Shown one piece after another: positions 46,940 through 59,542 of a DNA stretch of 64,000 bases. Each line of letters opens with the position of its first letter. The stretch's first letter is position 1. A program made the position numbers and the translations under genes. Origin of the DNA: Humulus lupulus (Eukaryota > Streptophyta > Magnoliopsida > Rosales > Cannabaceae); contig NC_084798.1 in NCBI RefSeq assembly GCF_963169125.1, positions 194,861,481 to 194,925,480 of the forward strand. Direction: 5' to 3'. Below the pieces are notes generated by a model that ran no database searches, was not told the DNA's origin, and saw only the letters and a list, made by a program, of their open reading frames with translations.

Positions 46940-49340
46940 ACTGGCCTCAAGCCTTTGGTAATCTTTATTTTCATGGATGAACATGTTAAAAATTGGATTA
47001 TTTGATGTGTTTGAATAATTGGATGGTTTTCATGTTTTTATGAAACATATTGATTTTATGTGATTATTAGCAATTTTTAGGTTATTTTTGTAGTGTTTTC
47101 TATGCTATTAATTTTTATATATGCTTTATTTTGTGTAAACATGTTAAAAATTAATTAGAAAATGGTTTTGGTTTGAAAAATTGCTCAAAAAAATTTTTTT
47201 GGAAAAATTTGGCCTGGCTGCCCATGCACGCCTGCGCGCACCATCCATCTTGCGCGCGATGAACAATACCGGTTACTATTCATCCGATTTTTTTTAAATT
47301 TTTTTTAAATCAAAGAAAAATAAAAATTATGAAAATAGATTATTTATAATCAAAACCAAAAATATCAGATTTGTTTTATCTTTAAAATTATTTTTTAAAA
47401 ATAAGATATTTTTGTTATTTGAGATTTAAATAATTAGATATTTTTTACAAAGATTCAAATTCAAATTTAAAAATAGACTAACAACTTAATTTTAAATATT
47501 TTAATATATTAAAATATTAGAATTACGATATGAGATATTTAAGATATTTTCTTTTAAATTCTTGATATTTTTATTAAATCTTTATTTGAAAATATAAATA
47601 TCTTTTTATTCTATAGTTTGTAATATTTAAATTATTTGAAATTTGAATATTATTAGTTAGATATTTTTATGAGATATTTGAATTTGATTTACTATTTTGA
47701 GATATTTTAGGATTGTTATAACTATTAATATTTTTTTTTTAATGGTTAAAATATTAGATATAGTTGTAACAACACAAGATTTTTTTGAAAAACAGTTAAT
47801 ATATTGATTTTAAAATTTAAATTTGGTTAAATTTTGAAAAATATCATTTTTTTTTCAGCCAATTAATAAAATATTTTTTTAATAAATGGGATTTAAATTA
47901 ACTTTGGGTAATTGTTTATAAATCCTATTTAAATTAAATTAATATTTTTTTTTCAAATTAACCTAAACAAAGTTGATTGTTGATAAATGAAATTTAAATT
48001 AACTATTGTTAATTGTTGATAAATTTCATTTAAATTGACTTAATTTTGTAAAAATTTAATTAATTCGAATTTTCGATAAATTCTAGACAATTAATTGTTG
48101 TATTTTTGCAAATGAAATAAATTGTGGTATTTTTGCATAAATTCATAGAATTGCTCATATAGTAACATGATTAGGCCCATCCAATTATAACATGTCTGTT
48201 TGCACTATATGTGGTATTTTTGCAATTGGGCTTAGATGCATATAGTGGCCCATATGTTTGTTAGATATATGGATTTTGCTAAATAAAATATTCATAAAAT
48301 GATAGGTTTTATTTGGGCCCATTAGAAAATATAAAGTTTAAATTCCTCTCTTGTAGGTGATTCCACTTGTGAAGGCTCATTTTCTTTGCATGACTATAGT
48401 AGGACTAATCTATTAATAACAATTAATGAAACGAATGTTTAAATTCCTGTCTTTTGGACCTTGTATGGAAGATTGGGGGCCTTTGTAGTGGGAACGACAT
48501 ACTGGATCCAGCCCTCCTCCATACAAGCCCATTTACATGAGTTGGACTTAATTGTATAGATTCATTATATTAGTTAAACCTAAATACTGATTAGCAACAA
48601 ATTAATTCTAAATTAATTGAATTTGTTTCAATGTGACACTTTAGAATTAATAGAAAATTATAGGACTTTAGTTTTATAAATTTAATCTGTTAAATTTTTT
48701 TTGGAAAACAATAGTCATTAATTTTATAGAAATAAATAATAAAAATACTATTTTTAATTTAATAATGAGCTTATTTTAATAATTTTATTCGATCTACACT
48801 GTTGGTTTAACATAGTCAATAGCTTAATGGGGCATCGAGGCGTTTTGATTCGCCCCCCTACAGAAGGTGTTCATTAGCTATTTTAACAAGGTTAGATTTC
48901 GAAAGATAGATAATTATAGGTTAAATTCTACTAGACTCACCTCTGCGGTGACTTCTAGGACTAAATCTATGATTATCAAAACCGTGGGTCTAGCTCGTAA
49001 ATTAAAAGATTTTGTTTTCTTATTTTGATCGAATAGTAGGTTGTTAATAATGGTGTCCATTATTAAATTAGTTTACAACTCTATTTAACTAGTGGTATTT
49101 TTTACTCTCGCCAACCGAGACAAGGATATCATAGATTAGTTAAAAATCTAAAGAAATAGAGATATGATTGTTTTTGGTATTTTTTTCTCATATCTTACAT
49201 ATTTTTGGTATATATTGTGCTATTTCTTGAAATTTGTGTGAATAGAAGTTTTATTGAGCAAAAGCAATTGATTTCTATTTTATTGATAATTTGTAGTTTT
49301 AAGCTAAGTAGTGTCTACTCCCATCCTTTCTTAACTTTTG
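46940..49340 (+). other. Copia-C leader, non-coding
   Basis: 2.4 kb, very AT-rich, with a short GC-rich part near 47200-47275. 48830-49150 (GGGGCATCGAGGCG, GGTGTTCATTAGC, CCAACCGAGACAAGG) looks less degenerate than the rest. I see no gene in it. Confidence 0.6.
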
Positions 49341-51120
49341 ATGGAGAAACTCACTGGAGAAAACTTCCTTAATTGGAAGCAGAATATAAACATAGAGTTG
49401 ATTGGTGACAACTCTGAATTCGTCATGATTGAGGAATCCCCAGAACGAGCACCGTGTCCGCACGTTAGTGATGGCACCATCAATGCTCGTGATGGCACCG
49501 TAAATGCTTGGATAGCACCGTCTCTGCACATACGTGAAGACACCGTAAATGCTCGAATGGCATCGTGTCTGCACGTTCGTGATCAACTCAACTATGGTCT
49601 GATGCAGCTCATGAACGAGCTTCAGACTTTTGAGCCTATCTTGGGTGGACCTAGTAAAGGAGAAGAAAATAATACTACTTTTGTTGCAGCTGATCCAACT
49701 AAGGCTGAAGCTAACCAAGCTTCATCTTTGAAAGCTGGAAACAAGAGGAAAGGTGGACAAAACAACAACCCCAAGCCTGCAAAGGCTGCAAAGATGAGTG
49801 CACAGATGCCTAAAGGGAAGAACAAGAAAAACAATAAAGGTAAAGGTAAGTGTTTTCACTGCAAAGAGAAGGGGCATTGGAAACATGATTGCCCCAAGTT
49901 TCTAGCAACTAAAACAAAGGTAATGATTATAGTTCATTTATATTGGAAACATGTGTGTTTAGAGAATGATAACTCTGTGTGGATTATTTATTTTGGATCT
50001 ACTAACCATGTTTGTAACTCTTTACAGCTTCTTGAATCGTGGGAGGAAGTGGACGAAGGCGGCTTAAAGCTTAGAGTTGGGAACAGAGTGTTTGTTGTGG
50101 TCCAAGCTAGAGGAAGAGCTCGTCTGAAGTTCAGAAATAAATTTTTAATTTTAAATGATGTATTTGTTATTCCGAATTTTAGTAGAAATTTAATTTCAGT
50201 TTCCATGATGCAATTAGAACGATTTGTTATGACTTTCACAAGTTCTAATATATCTATTTCTTTCAATGGATCACAATTGTGTATTGCATGTTTGGAAAAC
50301 GAGCTTTATATTCTGCGACCTTACGAACCCCTCGCTCTTAACAATGATTTATTCAAAGTAGCTAAACCTAGGACCAATAAACGTCAAAAGACCGATAACG
50401 ATAATATGACGTATTTATGGCACTCGAGACTAGGTCACATTGGCTATGATAGGATTCAAAGACTTACAAAGGATGGGCCTTTGAGGGAACTCACCTTAGG
50501 TGAATTACTTGTCTGTGAATCTTGTCTAGAAGGCAAACTGACCAAGCGTCCATTCTCTACAAAGGGTGAGAGGACCAAAGAATCACTTGGACTTGTTCAT
50601 TCAAAGGTCCTCATTCAAATGTTTGTGGACCTTTGAATGTACAAGCCAGGGTGGTTTTGAGTATTTCGTCACTTTCATTGACGGTTACTCTAGATACTCA
50701 TGTATTTACCTAATGCATAGGAAATCAGAAACATTTTCAAAGTTTTAGGAATTCCTAGCAATGGCTCAGAACCAATTAGGTAAAACGTTAAAGATCTTGT
50801 GATCTGATAGGGGTGGAGAATATTTGGATATGCAGTTCCAAGATCATTTAACTGAACTTGGGAATTTTTCACAACTTACTGCCCTAGGTACTCCGTAACA
50901 AAATGGTGTAGTAGAACGCCGGAATAGAACTTTATTGGAAATGGTTAGATGCATGCTTAGTTACTCAACTCTACCAACTTCGTTCTGGGGACATGCAATT
51001 GAAATCGCGAACGACATTCTCAATGTTGTGTCATCTAAATTAATCCCCAAAACACCTGTAGAACGCTGGAATGGTCGTGAACCTAGTTTACGCCATTATA
51101 GAATCTAGGGATGTCCCTCC
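49341..51120 (+). pseudogene. Copia-C gag, protease and integrase start (broken)
   Basis: ATG at 49341 opens gag (MEKLTGENFLNWKQNINI). Most of the usual capsid region is missing. In its place is a repetitive stretch (49450-49585), then MQLMNELQTFE, a Lys-rich linker and a zinc knuckle CFHCKEKGHWKHDC at about 49855-49896. The protease site reads IIYFGSTNHVCNS: the catalytic DSG-type triplet is gone. The GAG-pre-integrase block (LWHSRLGHIGYDR, CESCLEGKLTKRPF) is clear at 50415-50560. Integrase continues in another frame from 50566, with SDRGGEY (about 50800) and VVERRNRTLLEM, plus stops near 50746, 50800 and 50896. Copia gag-pol layout is certain; function is lost. Confidence 0.88.
49450..49590 (+). 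repeat. Degenerate minisatellite inside copia-C gag
   Basis: Imperfect repeats around GCACGTTAGTGATGGCACC and GTAAATGCTCGTGATGG, about 27-33 bases long, keep the gag frame open. The encoded repeats run like HVSDGTINARDGTVNAW. They replace most of the capsid domain expected here. Confidence 0.7.
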
Positions 51121-51147
51121 CATTATATAATCTGGGGATGTCCCTCC
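51094..51147. repeat. 27-bp tandem duplication at the copia-C/Tat junction
   Basis: 51094-51120 and 51121-51147 are two copies of CATTATARAATCT followed by RGGGATGTCCCTCC, with two or three differences. The first copy continues copia integrase (HYRIWGCP in relatives). The second leads into the Tat gag. Confidence 0.8.
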
Positions 51148-52546
51148 TGCCTCAGGTCGCCTCCAACAAGGATTCTCGTCCTCATTGCCTTGAGCTTAGA
51201 ACTTTCGTCGGCATCTCTAGCTCGCGCAGCAACATTGGTAAACCTACTTAGATATGCTTTCAACGGTTCACCGGGCTGCTGCTTTACATTTTCCATAGGA
51301 TCAACTTTAATCTGAGCTGCTTGGGAAGCTCTGAATGCTCTCTTGAAATCAGCAGAAAAGCTCTTCCATGAGCTGATCGAATGCCTCTTGTACTATTTGA
51401 ACCAATGCCTAGCTGGCCCAATCAGAGTCGAGGGGAATATAAGGCATCTTAGCTCAGTCCCGGTGTTGTGGGCCATCATTATGGTGTTGAACATCCCTAA
51501 GTGATCAGACAGATCTCCATCTTCGTCGAACTTTGACAAATGTGGCATTCTGAAACCTAGTGGATATGCAATCACCGCAATATTCGGGGCAAAAAGCTCG
51601 AGCTCATCCTCTGAATCACACTCATCTATCTCTTTTTCCGATAGGAGCCTCTTCATTAGCTCCTCCATCTGGGCTAGCCTTTCGAGGGTTTGTTCCCTGG
51701 TTCCTTGGTTATTTTGGAGCTGTTCAATAGCTCCCGTCCTATTGTACACGTTCGGCGGGTTGTTGTCCCTCCAAATTCGGGCTTGGTTTTGTGCGACATT
51801 CCCGTTATCACGTACTTCGGAAGGACCTCCCCCTTGATGAGTGTAACTGACTCCTTCATTTCGGGCTAAATTTCTTCTCTGTGAATTTGGGTGATCTCGT
51901 CGATCAGGTTGTGGATCGTATCGAGGACTCTGTGCCGAAGTTAGGTGATTTCTCAGATCGCCCTCGGATCTGCCACTTCGATGACTTTCAGTCCAATAAC
52001 TTCCATTAGTGAAGCTCACTGCTCACGGTAAAGGCTGAGGATCTGAATTATTGACATGTGTCCGCGGGACATCAATAGGGGCAGACGGAGGAGGATTTCT
52101 CTTACTGTCCCCATAAGCAGGAATGTCCCGTGCAGAACGAGGCAGTGTCGGATGTCTTATGGGTGATGGGGGATGCCTGACTGGCGAGGTAATTCTTGTC
52201 CCATCAGGGAGAACTAAATTATCCCGTGCTCGCTCCGCCCCACCATTTCTAGCTCTTTGTGTCTGGCGACCCGATCGTGACGCATGCGGGTTGGCTGGAA
52301 CATTTTCTCTCTGTGAGCCTGCTCTGACCCCTCCTCGTAGGTTGCCATGGGTATTTCCCGGCGCGTGCGAGGGAGGTACTGGACTTGGGGTCGCGGTTCT
52401 AATTGATCGACTGACGTGCCGATGACCCTTGGGAGGGCAACTAGGTTGAGCATTCTGGAGATCTTGCACAGTGGGCACAGAACTTGGGGTGGTAGTTCTG
52501 ACTGACCGACTTGGTTTGGATCAGTTATTCCTGTGGGAGTATTGAT
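51148..52546 (-). pseudogene. Tat-type gag, middle and C-terminal part
   Basis: One minus-strand frame with stops at 52020-52022 (TGA) and about 51390 (TAG). The N-terminal half is rich in Pro, Arg and Ser. The core has KFDEDGDLSDHLGMFNTIMM, LRCLIFPSTLIGPARHWF, then SWKSFSADFKRAF and VKQQPGEPLKAYLSRFTN near 51230-51330. These are the standard Tat gag landmarks. The right side is broken by the insertion at 52547; the N-terminal piece is at 59543-59903. Confidence 0.85.
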
Positions 52547-54304
52547 AACACTTCTGAAAATGCTAACATAGCCCCTGTTATTAAAAGTCCTGTCTTTTCT
52601 ATAATAGTATTTGAATGTTATGTTCGATGTTATCTTAAACTATTCAATAACACATTTTTATTTGCTATAATATTCAAATAATAACATTTAGTTTGAGTAT
52701 TTGATTATAAATTTGGAGTTTAATCTTATACTTTATGCATAACACTTTTCCACTATTACATTTGATTATTTTGATAGCATTTTTAGTTTGTTATATTATA
52801 TAAATCATAACAATTTGTTATGCTTATAATATATTTCTAAATCATAACATATTAAAAGTCTAGTAATAAAATTTTGTTACTTTAGTGTGGATAATATATT
52901 TTAAATTTTGTTTTGATAAGTATACTTATAAGGTTTTTTTTTAATTAAAAGATTTTCATTATTGTATTTTGATAAAAAAAATCAAAATTAATCATAAAAT
53001 GTAATTCTCAATAGATTTATAAACCACAAGTATTACATTAAACAATAACTAATTCAAACCATGAATATGTCTACTTCATGAGATCTTAGTTCTAACTTAA
53101 ATTTGAAAGCATAACATAATAAAGTTTTATAATCTTGAACATTTTTTACTTTAAAAATGAAAAACAGAAACATTACAAGATACACAAAGGTAAATCATGC
53201 ATGAAACTTGCTCCATCCTTCAATTCATCATCCAACCAAGTACTTGCTGCTGAAGTTGTTTGTTGCCATATGAAGCTCTCTAAATTAAAATCTCCTCAGG
53301 TTTCCAAGGCAAACCTCCTCATGATGTTGCTCTGAAATTTTTTAAAGCCTGCAACTGTTAATCTCATCTTATTGTCAAACAATTGAACTATGCAATGAAA
53401 CATATATGAAAAGCAAAAAGCAATGAAACCCACACTACTTAAGTAAGTAATGTTAGATTAAACAAAAATATGTACAGTATAAACCATAACAAATCAGCTT
53501 TGCAAGATATGAAACATATATGAAATAGTCATGTTCATTAGTGTAAAACTAAACCCAAATTCTCTTCTGAACTAGTCAGTAATGAGGTCAAAATTAGTAA
53601 AGAAGGTGAAAATCGCTTAAGGAGTTCAAATGGCTAAATCGCTTAAGGAGTTCAAATGGCTAAGAGCTTAAGGAGCTATTCTAATTCTTAACAGTCCTTA
53701 CATTTTCATGGCCAATATGGCATAGGAGTTCAATATCTTCCCCAATTCAGTTGAAGCAACTGATCATCATATATTATGTGAATATTTTTCCTCACTAACT
53801 GTAATTAAGAAACATGTAACAACAAGGAAGAGTACCCTATTATTGTATCTCAATATGTTGAGGTAACTGAAGCAAAAAGACCAAATAATACAGATTAGAG
53901 AAATGGTATCAAACCAGAGAATAGGTAAAGTTAAACATATATACATAAATACACAAACATAAAATACACACATAAAATAAAAGCCAGATTCCCTGTCTTT
54001 TATTTCTGTTTGGTCTGTTTTGATGGAGTTTTCCTTCTTTACTTGTATTTTTCTTAAGTAATAATACAGGTAGATTTGTTTAAAAAAAAAACAAATTATG
54101 TTGCACCAATTTGTAAACAATATATTCTGGAGATCATCTGAAACTCAATAAAAAAACGTTATATGACATAATATTTTTTTAGCGACTAACCATTTCAATG
54201 TCAGAAAAATCTAGGCTGCCCAGTGTCAGGCTCCTGAAATTCTCCTCAAACCAATGCTCCACATACATCACAGAAGTGAAGTAGGAGCCAAGAATCTATA
54301 CACA
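52547..54304. other. Non-coding AT-rich sequence
   Basis: No coding block recognised. The minus-strand frame at 53767-54120 has no family resemblance. This stretch lies downstream of the last recognisable XPO1 exon, where the 3' exons should be if the gene were whole. Confidence 0.5.
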
Positions 54305-56019
54305 CAATATTCAACACCGTCCTTATCACATCTTGATCCTTCAGGAAATCAACGCTTAAGCGTGCCTGTCCTATAATTTCAGCCCATTTCTGCATTACAA
54401 AGTAATAACACAAGGAATTGAGTATATAACATATGTGATCTATTTTGTATCTAACAAAAACATAAATGGAGATGACCAAGAGAAGTAAATAAAATTTAAA
54501 TGACCTAATTAGGCAGTTCCATCAATCTCTGTAGAAACTCATCCCTCTTCTGAGGATCAGATTTTGCATGAATCATATGACCAACCTGAAACAAACCACC
54601 TGTTTTAAATGTGTATGACCGTTTTATGTATAACAAAGTAAATAGGTCCAACTAAAAAGTCCTGCCGATTCATAGAATGAATGAATCTGATGAGGCTCAA
54701 GATCTGCAACAGTGGTTGGAAGGCCAGTTAAAAGTTCACTTATAAATGGTTCATTTTCTCCAACCTGCAAATAAAAAGGAGCAAAGTACTGAATAAATAG
54801 GAGTTAACAAAATAATCCACTCTAGTTTCCCTTAATTGTGAAAGCAAGTTAATATCACCCTTTACTTAGTTGCAAATATAATTGAACCCAGAGAAAAATA
54901 TTGACAACTATGAACAGCCGGAATTCAAATAAAAAATGTGAGTTTCTCAAAGTAATTGTTACCTAGACAATTACAAATTTCCGTTTGCACTTCTGAACAA
55001 TCTTCAAGAATGTGTCACAGGCCATATCCTGAAACACATGAACACAAAGCTTTAGCAACACTTATGTTTAGCAACATGAATATTTCTTATGCATTTGATG
55101 ATGCAAACACATTATCAAGAAACAGGTATAACATTTAAATAAATAAATAAACTCTCATATTTTCCCAAATGAGAGGGGCATGTAAAAGTGATCTCTGGGT
55201 TCTACATCAAGATCCCTAACACCACATGACAGATGCATGGACATGTGCCCTCACAAACTCATAACGATATGTGGTGTAAATAACATTTACAAGGAAATAA
55301 AGTACAAGCTTACACTGACCATGTGACTATCTTAGATCATAATAAACATTTTTTTGTAGTCAAAACAGAAATGCCAAGTAAACTATTATCACAAATAGAA
55401 AATGAGTAGAAATAACATTTATAGGGAAAGTTAAAAATGTACCTGTTCTTCCATCATCGAACCAGATATAGACCCTATTGCCCAACATAATGTGTTTAAG
55501 TTGTTTCAATTCCAATCCTCGCCACTTAATTGTTTGCTTAGCTTCTTTAGCATCTGCATCATACAAGAAGAATAGACAGCATACGATAGAATTTATAATG
55601 AAAATAATATATAACACAATCAAATGACACATTTTCTCTCCAAGTGTCTAACAAGATAGAAACAAGGTGTTCCATTATAATTATACATGCAGAAAATAAT
55701 TTCAATTGAATGGCCAATAAAAGAAATTCCCCACTGATATTTTTCCTCAAACTATTCACTATCAGCAGCCCCCAAGCTGCAGCCACATGACTTGAAAGAA
55801 ATTTCCACTCAAAATAGTTCGTATCATAACAGAAATATTATTAGACATAAATATAAATAAAAACTATAGCTAAAAAAAGCTTGTACTAACTTTGGTACAA
55901 GTAGAAAACATGAAAAATATTTCAATACATTTACTATTTTATTTTCCATAAACCCATACCAGCTTTTCCGTGTCCTCGTGATCAAGATGTGACAAATATA
56001 TCAAAGTCTCCCTCATGAT
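54305..56019 (-). pseudogene. XPO1: Exportin-1 (XPO1/CRM1) gene fragment with introns
   Basis: Six exons of the HEAT-repeat nuclear export receptor are readable on the minus strand in the right order. They are 56019-55960 (MRETLIYLSHLDHEDTEK), 55553-55443 (NLNTLCWAIGSISGSM), 55028-54963 (DMACDTFLKIVQKCKRKF), 54764-54663 (VGENEPFISELLTGL, DLEPHQIHSFYES), 54585-54505 (SDPQKRDEFLQRLMELPN) and 54389-54305 (KWAEIIGQARLSVDFLKDQD). Splice acceptors (CAG) and most donors (GT) are still recognisable, so this came from genomic DNA, not from mRNA. It is dead: TGA replaces a Trp codon at 55506-55508, and TAG replaces the exon-final Gln codon at 54963-54965 and 54505-54507. One exon between the second and third is missing, and the fifth exon's donor is lost. 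The first half and the C-terminus of this roughly 1,070-residue family protein are absent. Confidence 0.9.
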
Positions 56020-59000
56020 CTGCAACAATAATAGACCATATCAATTTGGTTAAGGAAAGTTGCCATAATAAATAAGAGTTCAAGAAATTTTATACCTTCA
56101 TTCCCTTTATTACATCCTCAAGAGTAATAACCTGTAATAGAGACAAAAAAATAAGTCTGGATTAATAAAAAAAATGTTTTCCAACTGTTAATGAGAACAC
56201 AAAACAGTAGCACCACCAACACAAAACATAGATCATCAAAAATCAATATCATATTCAAATTTCATGCGAAGATCAAAGTAGCCCCTCACTTCAAAAAAAA
56301 AAAATCAGCCCCTCTTCCTCACGGAGTAGGCTCAATCACCTTCGTCACTTAAAAAAAACAATATATATATTACTATACTACAAACACAAAGAATGTATAT
56401 ATGTGTGTGTCTATATTCATATTCAAATGATTTATTCACATTAAACTGAAAACTGAACAAAAGAAAAGATATATGAGCACCTGAGAGAAGCATAACCTAT
56501 TAAATCTACCACTACTAAGGTTATTCATAAAGACTTTAAGATTGGAGCACTCATAAGAATATCACACGAATGAAAGAAAAAATAAACAGTCACTTAATCA
56601 AAAGGCAAAACTAATCACTGTTAAATCAAAATCTTGATATTCTGTCAATGATTAAAAAAAAGGCAAATTAATAATTTATCAAATGATATTTCGCTTCTTC
56701 CAAAAGAGCCATCATCAATTTACTCAAAAAAACTAATAATAAAAACCCAAAATAACTATTTATATCTTAGCCGAATCCTACCGTTCAGCGAGATTAGTGA
56801 GAGTCAGAAGGAACCCTCCAGTGAAATTGTTTGCATCAAGAATCCTTTAGCCACACCATTTCAAGACAAAATAATGTCATTTTACAATAGTTATCAATTT
56901 TCTTAAATAAGCATGAACTATAACAAAGAAAATACCCGAAAAAAAGAAGAATAAAGGAAAATGGTATACTCATAAGACACGATGTTACTTGCACAGTAAA
57001 ACCCAATACTTAGTTTATTTATATGATCCAAACATATTGTATAGTTTGCATGTAAAACGACACAAGCTTGCATTACATATTGTAGATACATACATACAAA
57101 AGTATTTGTTATACTTAAGAACTGATAGGTCATATAATACAACTCAGTGAGGTTTGTCACTAGAATAATGAATACAAACAGAGATACAACTCACCAAACA
57201 AAGTAGAAAAAACCAATTTTTCAAAATGAGAAAGTTGCAGGTGGGGAAAGGAACACAAAACTAGAAAGAAATGTATTTAATTTTTTGATTTTATAGAACT
57301 TCTTGCAATAAAATAATCTCGTGGCCTTGAAATGTATAAAGAAACAGAAAATCAAACTAGACCCAAATTTTAATATGTTTTACATGATTTGGGATTTGCT
57401 TTTCTATGATGTAACTAGCTAGCAAGAAAAATTATAGTAGTTTACTACTACTACTACTAATTTCAAGTAAATTTAAAAAATTTGTATTATCACAGAGAAA
57501 ACTAATCCAAAATACAATCTAAAACCTTTACCAAATAGGTGGTGGATTTCTTGATGGCATCCTAGCTAAAATACCCACCAATCAAGTAATTTAAGAAATG
57601 GGATTTCTCGATGGCATCCAATCAAACAACTTAATAGCTTTATCAAATTCTCCATGTTTAGAAAACCCATAATTATAGAACTCTAAAATATAACATCTAA
57701 CTTAGAACTTAGAACTTTCATCAAACAGTTTTCTTGCATCACTCAGAAACACACAAAAACAAAAATCATTAGCACATACTACAAATATGCAATTTGAATA
57801 AATATGCAATCTAAATTCCAAAGTAAAAATCTTAGTAAAATGAAACTCATAAAATAGTTGGGAAACAGCCAAACTAGTCTTAAAATCAACTACGGTGGCA
57901 ACAAATCATTCTGATGCTATGCAAAGCCAACATCTTTGAGCTAGATGATAGTTAATAAGTAGAAAATTAATTTTCATCTACTTGACAGTTTCAATCAAAT
58001 CTCATCAGTCTCTCAGTGTTTTTCTTACACAGAAACTGAGATAAAAATTATCTAGATGTGATTAAAAATAAGAAAAGGATTCCTTAAAAAAAAAACAAAA
58101 AACTTACCATGCCTTTCATTAAGATCACTAATAGTTGTCTTTTTGTCTAATTCTGATCAAGAGCCCAAGTTCTCTGGCACCTGAAAAATAAAACACAACT
58201 AACCATTCATTATTGCCCCACACAACTCATTGAGTGGCGAAAAAGAAAAAATCTCTTCACCATTCACCAAGCATCCATCACAAGAGCTAAACAATTTCAA
58301 TTTGCAACATGAAACATGAAACATGAAACAAAATCAAGTGTCAGATACCTTAGATTCGTTAACTAAAGTTGAGACCTAAGTAAAATTGCAGAACAGGGCT
58401 TGGATAAAACATAATACCCAACTAGGATAAACAAACAAACCAATATATACAGAAACAGTAAACACAACTAGGATAAACAAACAAACTATATACAGAAACA
58501 TAAAACACAAAAACTCTAAATCTAAAACCAATATAAAAAACAGAATACCCAAAGCTAGCAGCATATCCACAAACCTCAAAGCCACCAAATTTAGTAATCC
58601 AAAAACCTCAAACAAACCAAACCTAAAGTTAATAGAAACATCATCAATAATTCATATTAAAAATTGCATAAATCCCTAAAACAGAAACAATATATAATAA
58701 TTATTTTAAAAATTAATCAAAGATGATGCCTATGAATAAAAAATCATCATTACTCTTGTAGATAATTGGGGATGTAATCAAAATAGACTATTCTCTTCAC
58801 GGCAATGGTACTCTAGTCCCATTGAAGTGCCCGCCATTACAACACCGTCCCCACAGTCCCACCTCCATGCTAACATCTAAAACAGCAGAGAAAGAAAAAG
58901 AGAGAATGAGATCGTGGGTGAGAGGGAAAGAACTAAATCTGGAGAAGGAAATGAGAAGAACCCGATTGATGGAGAGAGACTCATAAAGATGGAAAGACAG

Positions 59001-59539
59001 CCAAAGTTTCCAAACAAAATCAAACCAATAATTTCCAAGCTTAGACATATCAACGGCGGCGCAATCGACACTCCTTGAAAAAGAAGAAAAACCCAGATAA
59101 ACAAAAGGGAATAAAATGAGAGGGAGAGACAAACGAAGGTCACGTTTACCTGGGTTCTTTCTTCTAGCCAGCGACTGGGAGAGATACGCAGAGAAGGACA
59201 GGGTAGCTAGTCATGGTGTGTTTAAGCGGCTCAACAAATGGGACTAGAGAGAACCAGCGTGAAGATGAGAGAGTTGAGAGAGAGAGAGAGAACCAAGAGG
59301 CTGATGAGTGTGAGATAGGTATTAGGGATTCATGATTGAGAAAACCCCTCTTTTGTTTTTTCCTTTTTCCTTTGGTCAATTTCATTTGGCGCCTATGTAT
59401 TGCTTCTTCTTTTTCATCAGGCGCCTAAGTTTTCATTTGCCGCCAATTGGATCCGTGTGTTTTTTTATTAGGTATATTAATAACACTCCTACAAATATGT
59501 CATATTTTTATGTCATATTTGGTCAAAATTGTTGTAGTG
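56020..59539 (-). other. Region upstream of the XPO1 exons, no gene recognised
   Basis: AT-rich. Two exon-like blocks with AG/GT borders on the minus strand (56131-56096, open; 58180-58108, contains stops) do not match XPO1 or any family I know. 58800-59395 is less AT-rich, with CT-rich stretches that look like a promoter or 5' leader on the minus strand. The first XPO1 exons are not found here, so it may come from another gene. Confidence 0.4.
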
Positions 59540-59542
59540 TTA

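Larger units (their letters stand above)
46626..51120 (+). mobile_element. Ty1/copia element (copia-C), truncated at both ends
   Basis: It consists of the last 310 bases of an LTR (46626-46939), a 2.4-kb leader, and a gag-integrase coding region ending abruptly at about 51120 in the integrase (RHYRI block). RT, RNase H and the 3' LTR are missing. The LTR end matches the solo LTR at 9144-10993. It splits a minus-strand Tat element. Confidence 0.82.
52547..59539. mobile_element. 7-kb AT-rich insertion in the Tat gag, possibly CACTA-like, carrying an XPO1 pseudogene
   Basis: The Tat gag is split here. The left edge reads TAA then CACTTCTGAAAATG. The right edge reads CAAAATTGTTGTAGTG then TTA, that is, CACTACAACAATTTTG inverted. 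Termini and 3-base flanks resemble a CACTA element, but the inverted repeats match poorly. A diverged direct repeat of about 25 bases (52537-52560 and 59469-59496) also brackets most of the segment and suggests another history. Inside there is no transposase. The content is intron-like AT-rich DNA with remains of an exportin-1 gene. The edges are moderately supported; the class is a guess. Confidence 0.45.

Noticed and set aside
54246..54310. Extension of the last XPO1 exon frame beyond KDQDVIRTVLNI
   Set aside because: The next residues do not match the family; the exon most likely ends at the GTGTAT donor and the rest is intron.
56096..56131. 36-base exon-like block before the first XPO1 exon
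   Set aside because: It has AG/GT borders but the peptide does not match XPO1. It was not counted as an exon.
58797..59395. First exon and leader of a functional host gene on the minus strand
   Set aside because: CT-rich sequence and a GT donor are suggestive, but the short peptides match nothing and no downstream exons of the same gene could be linked.
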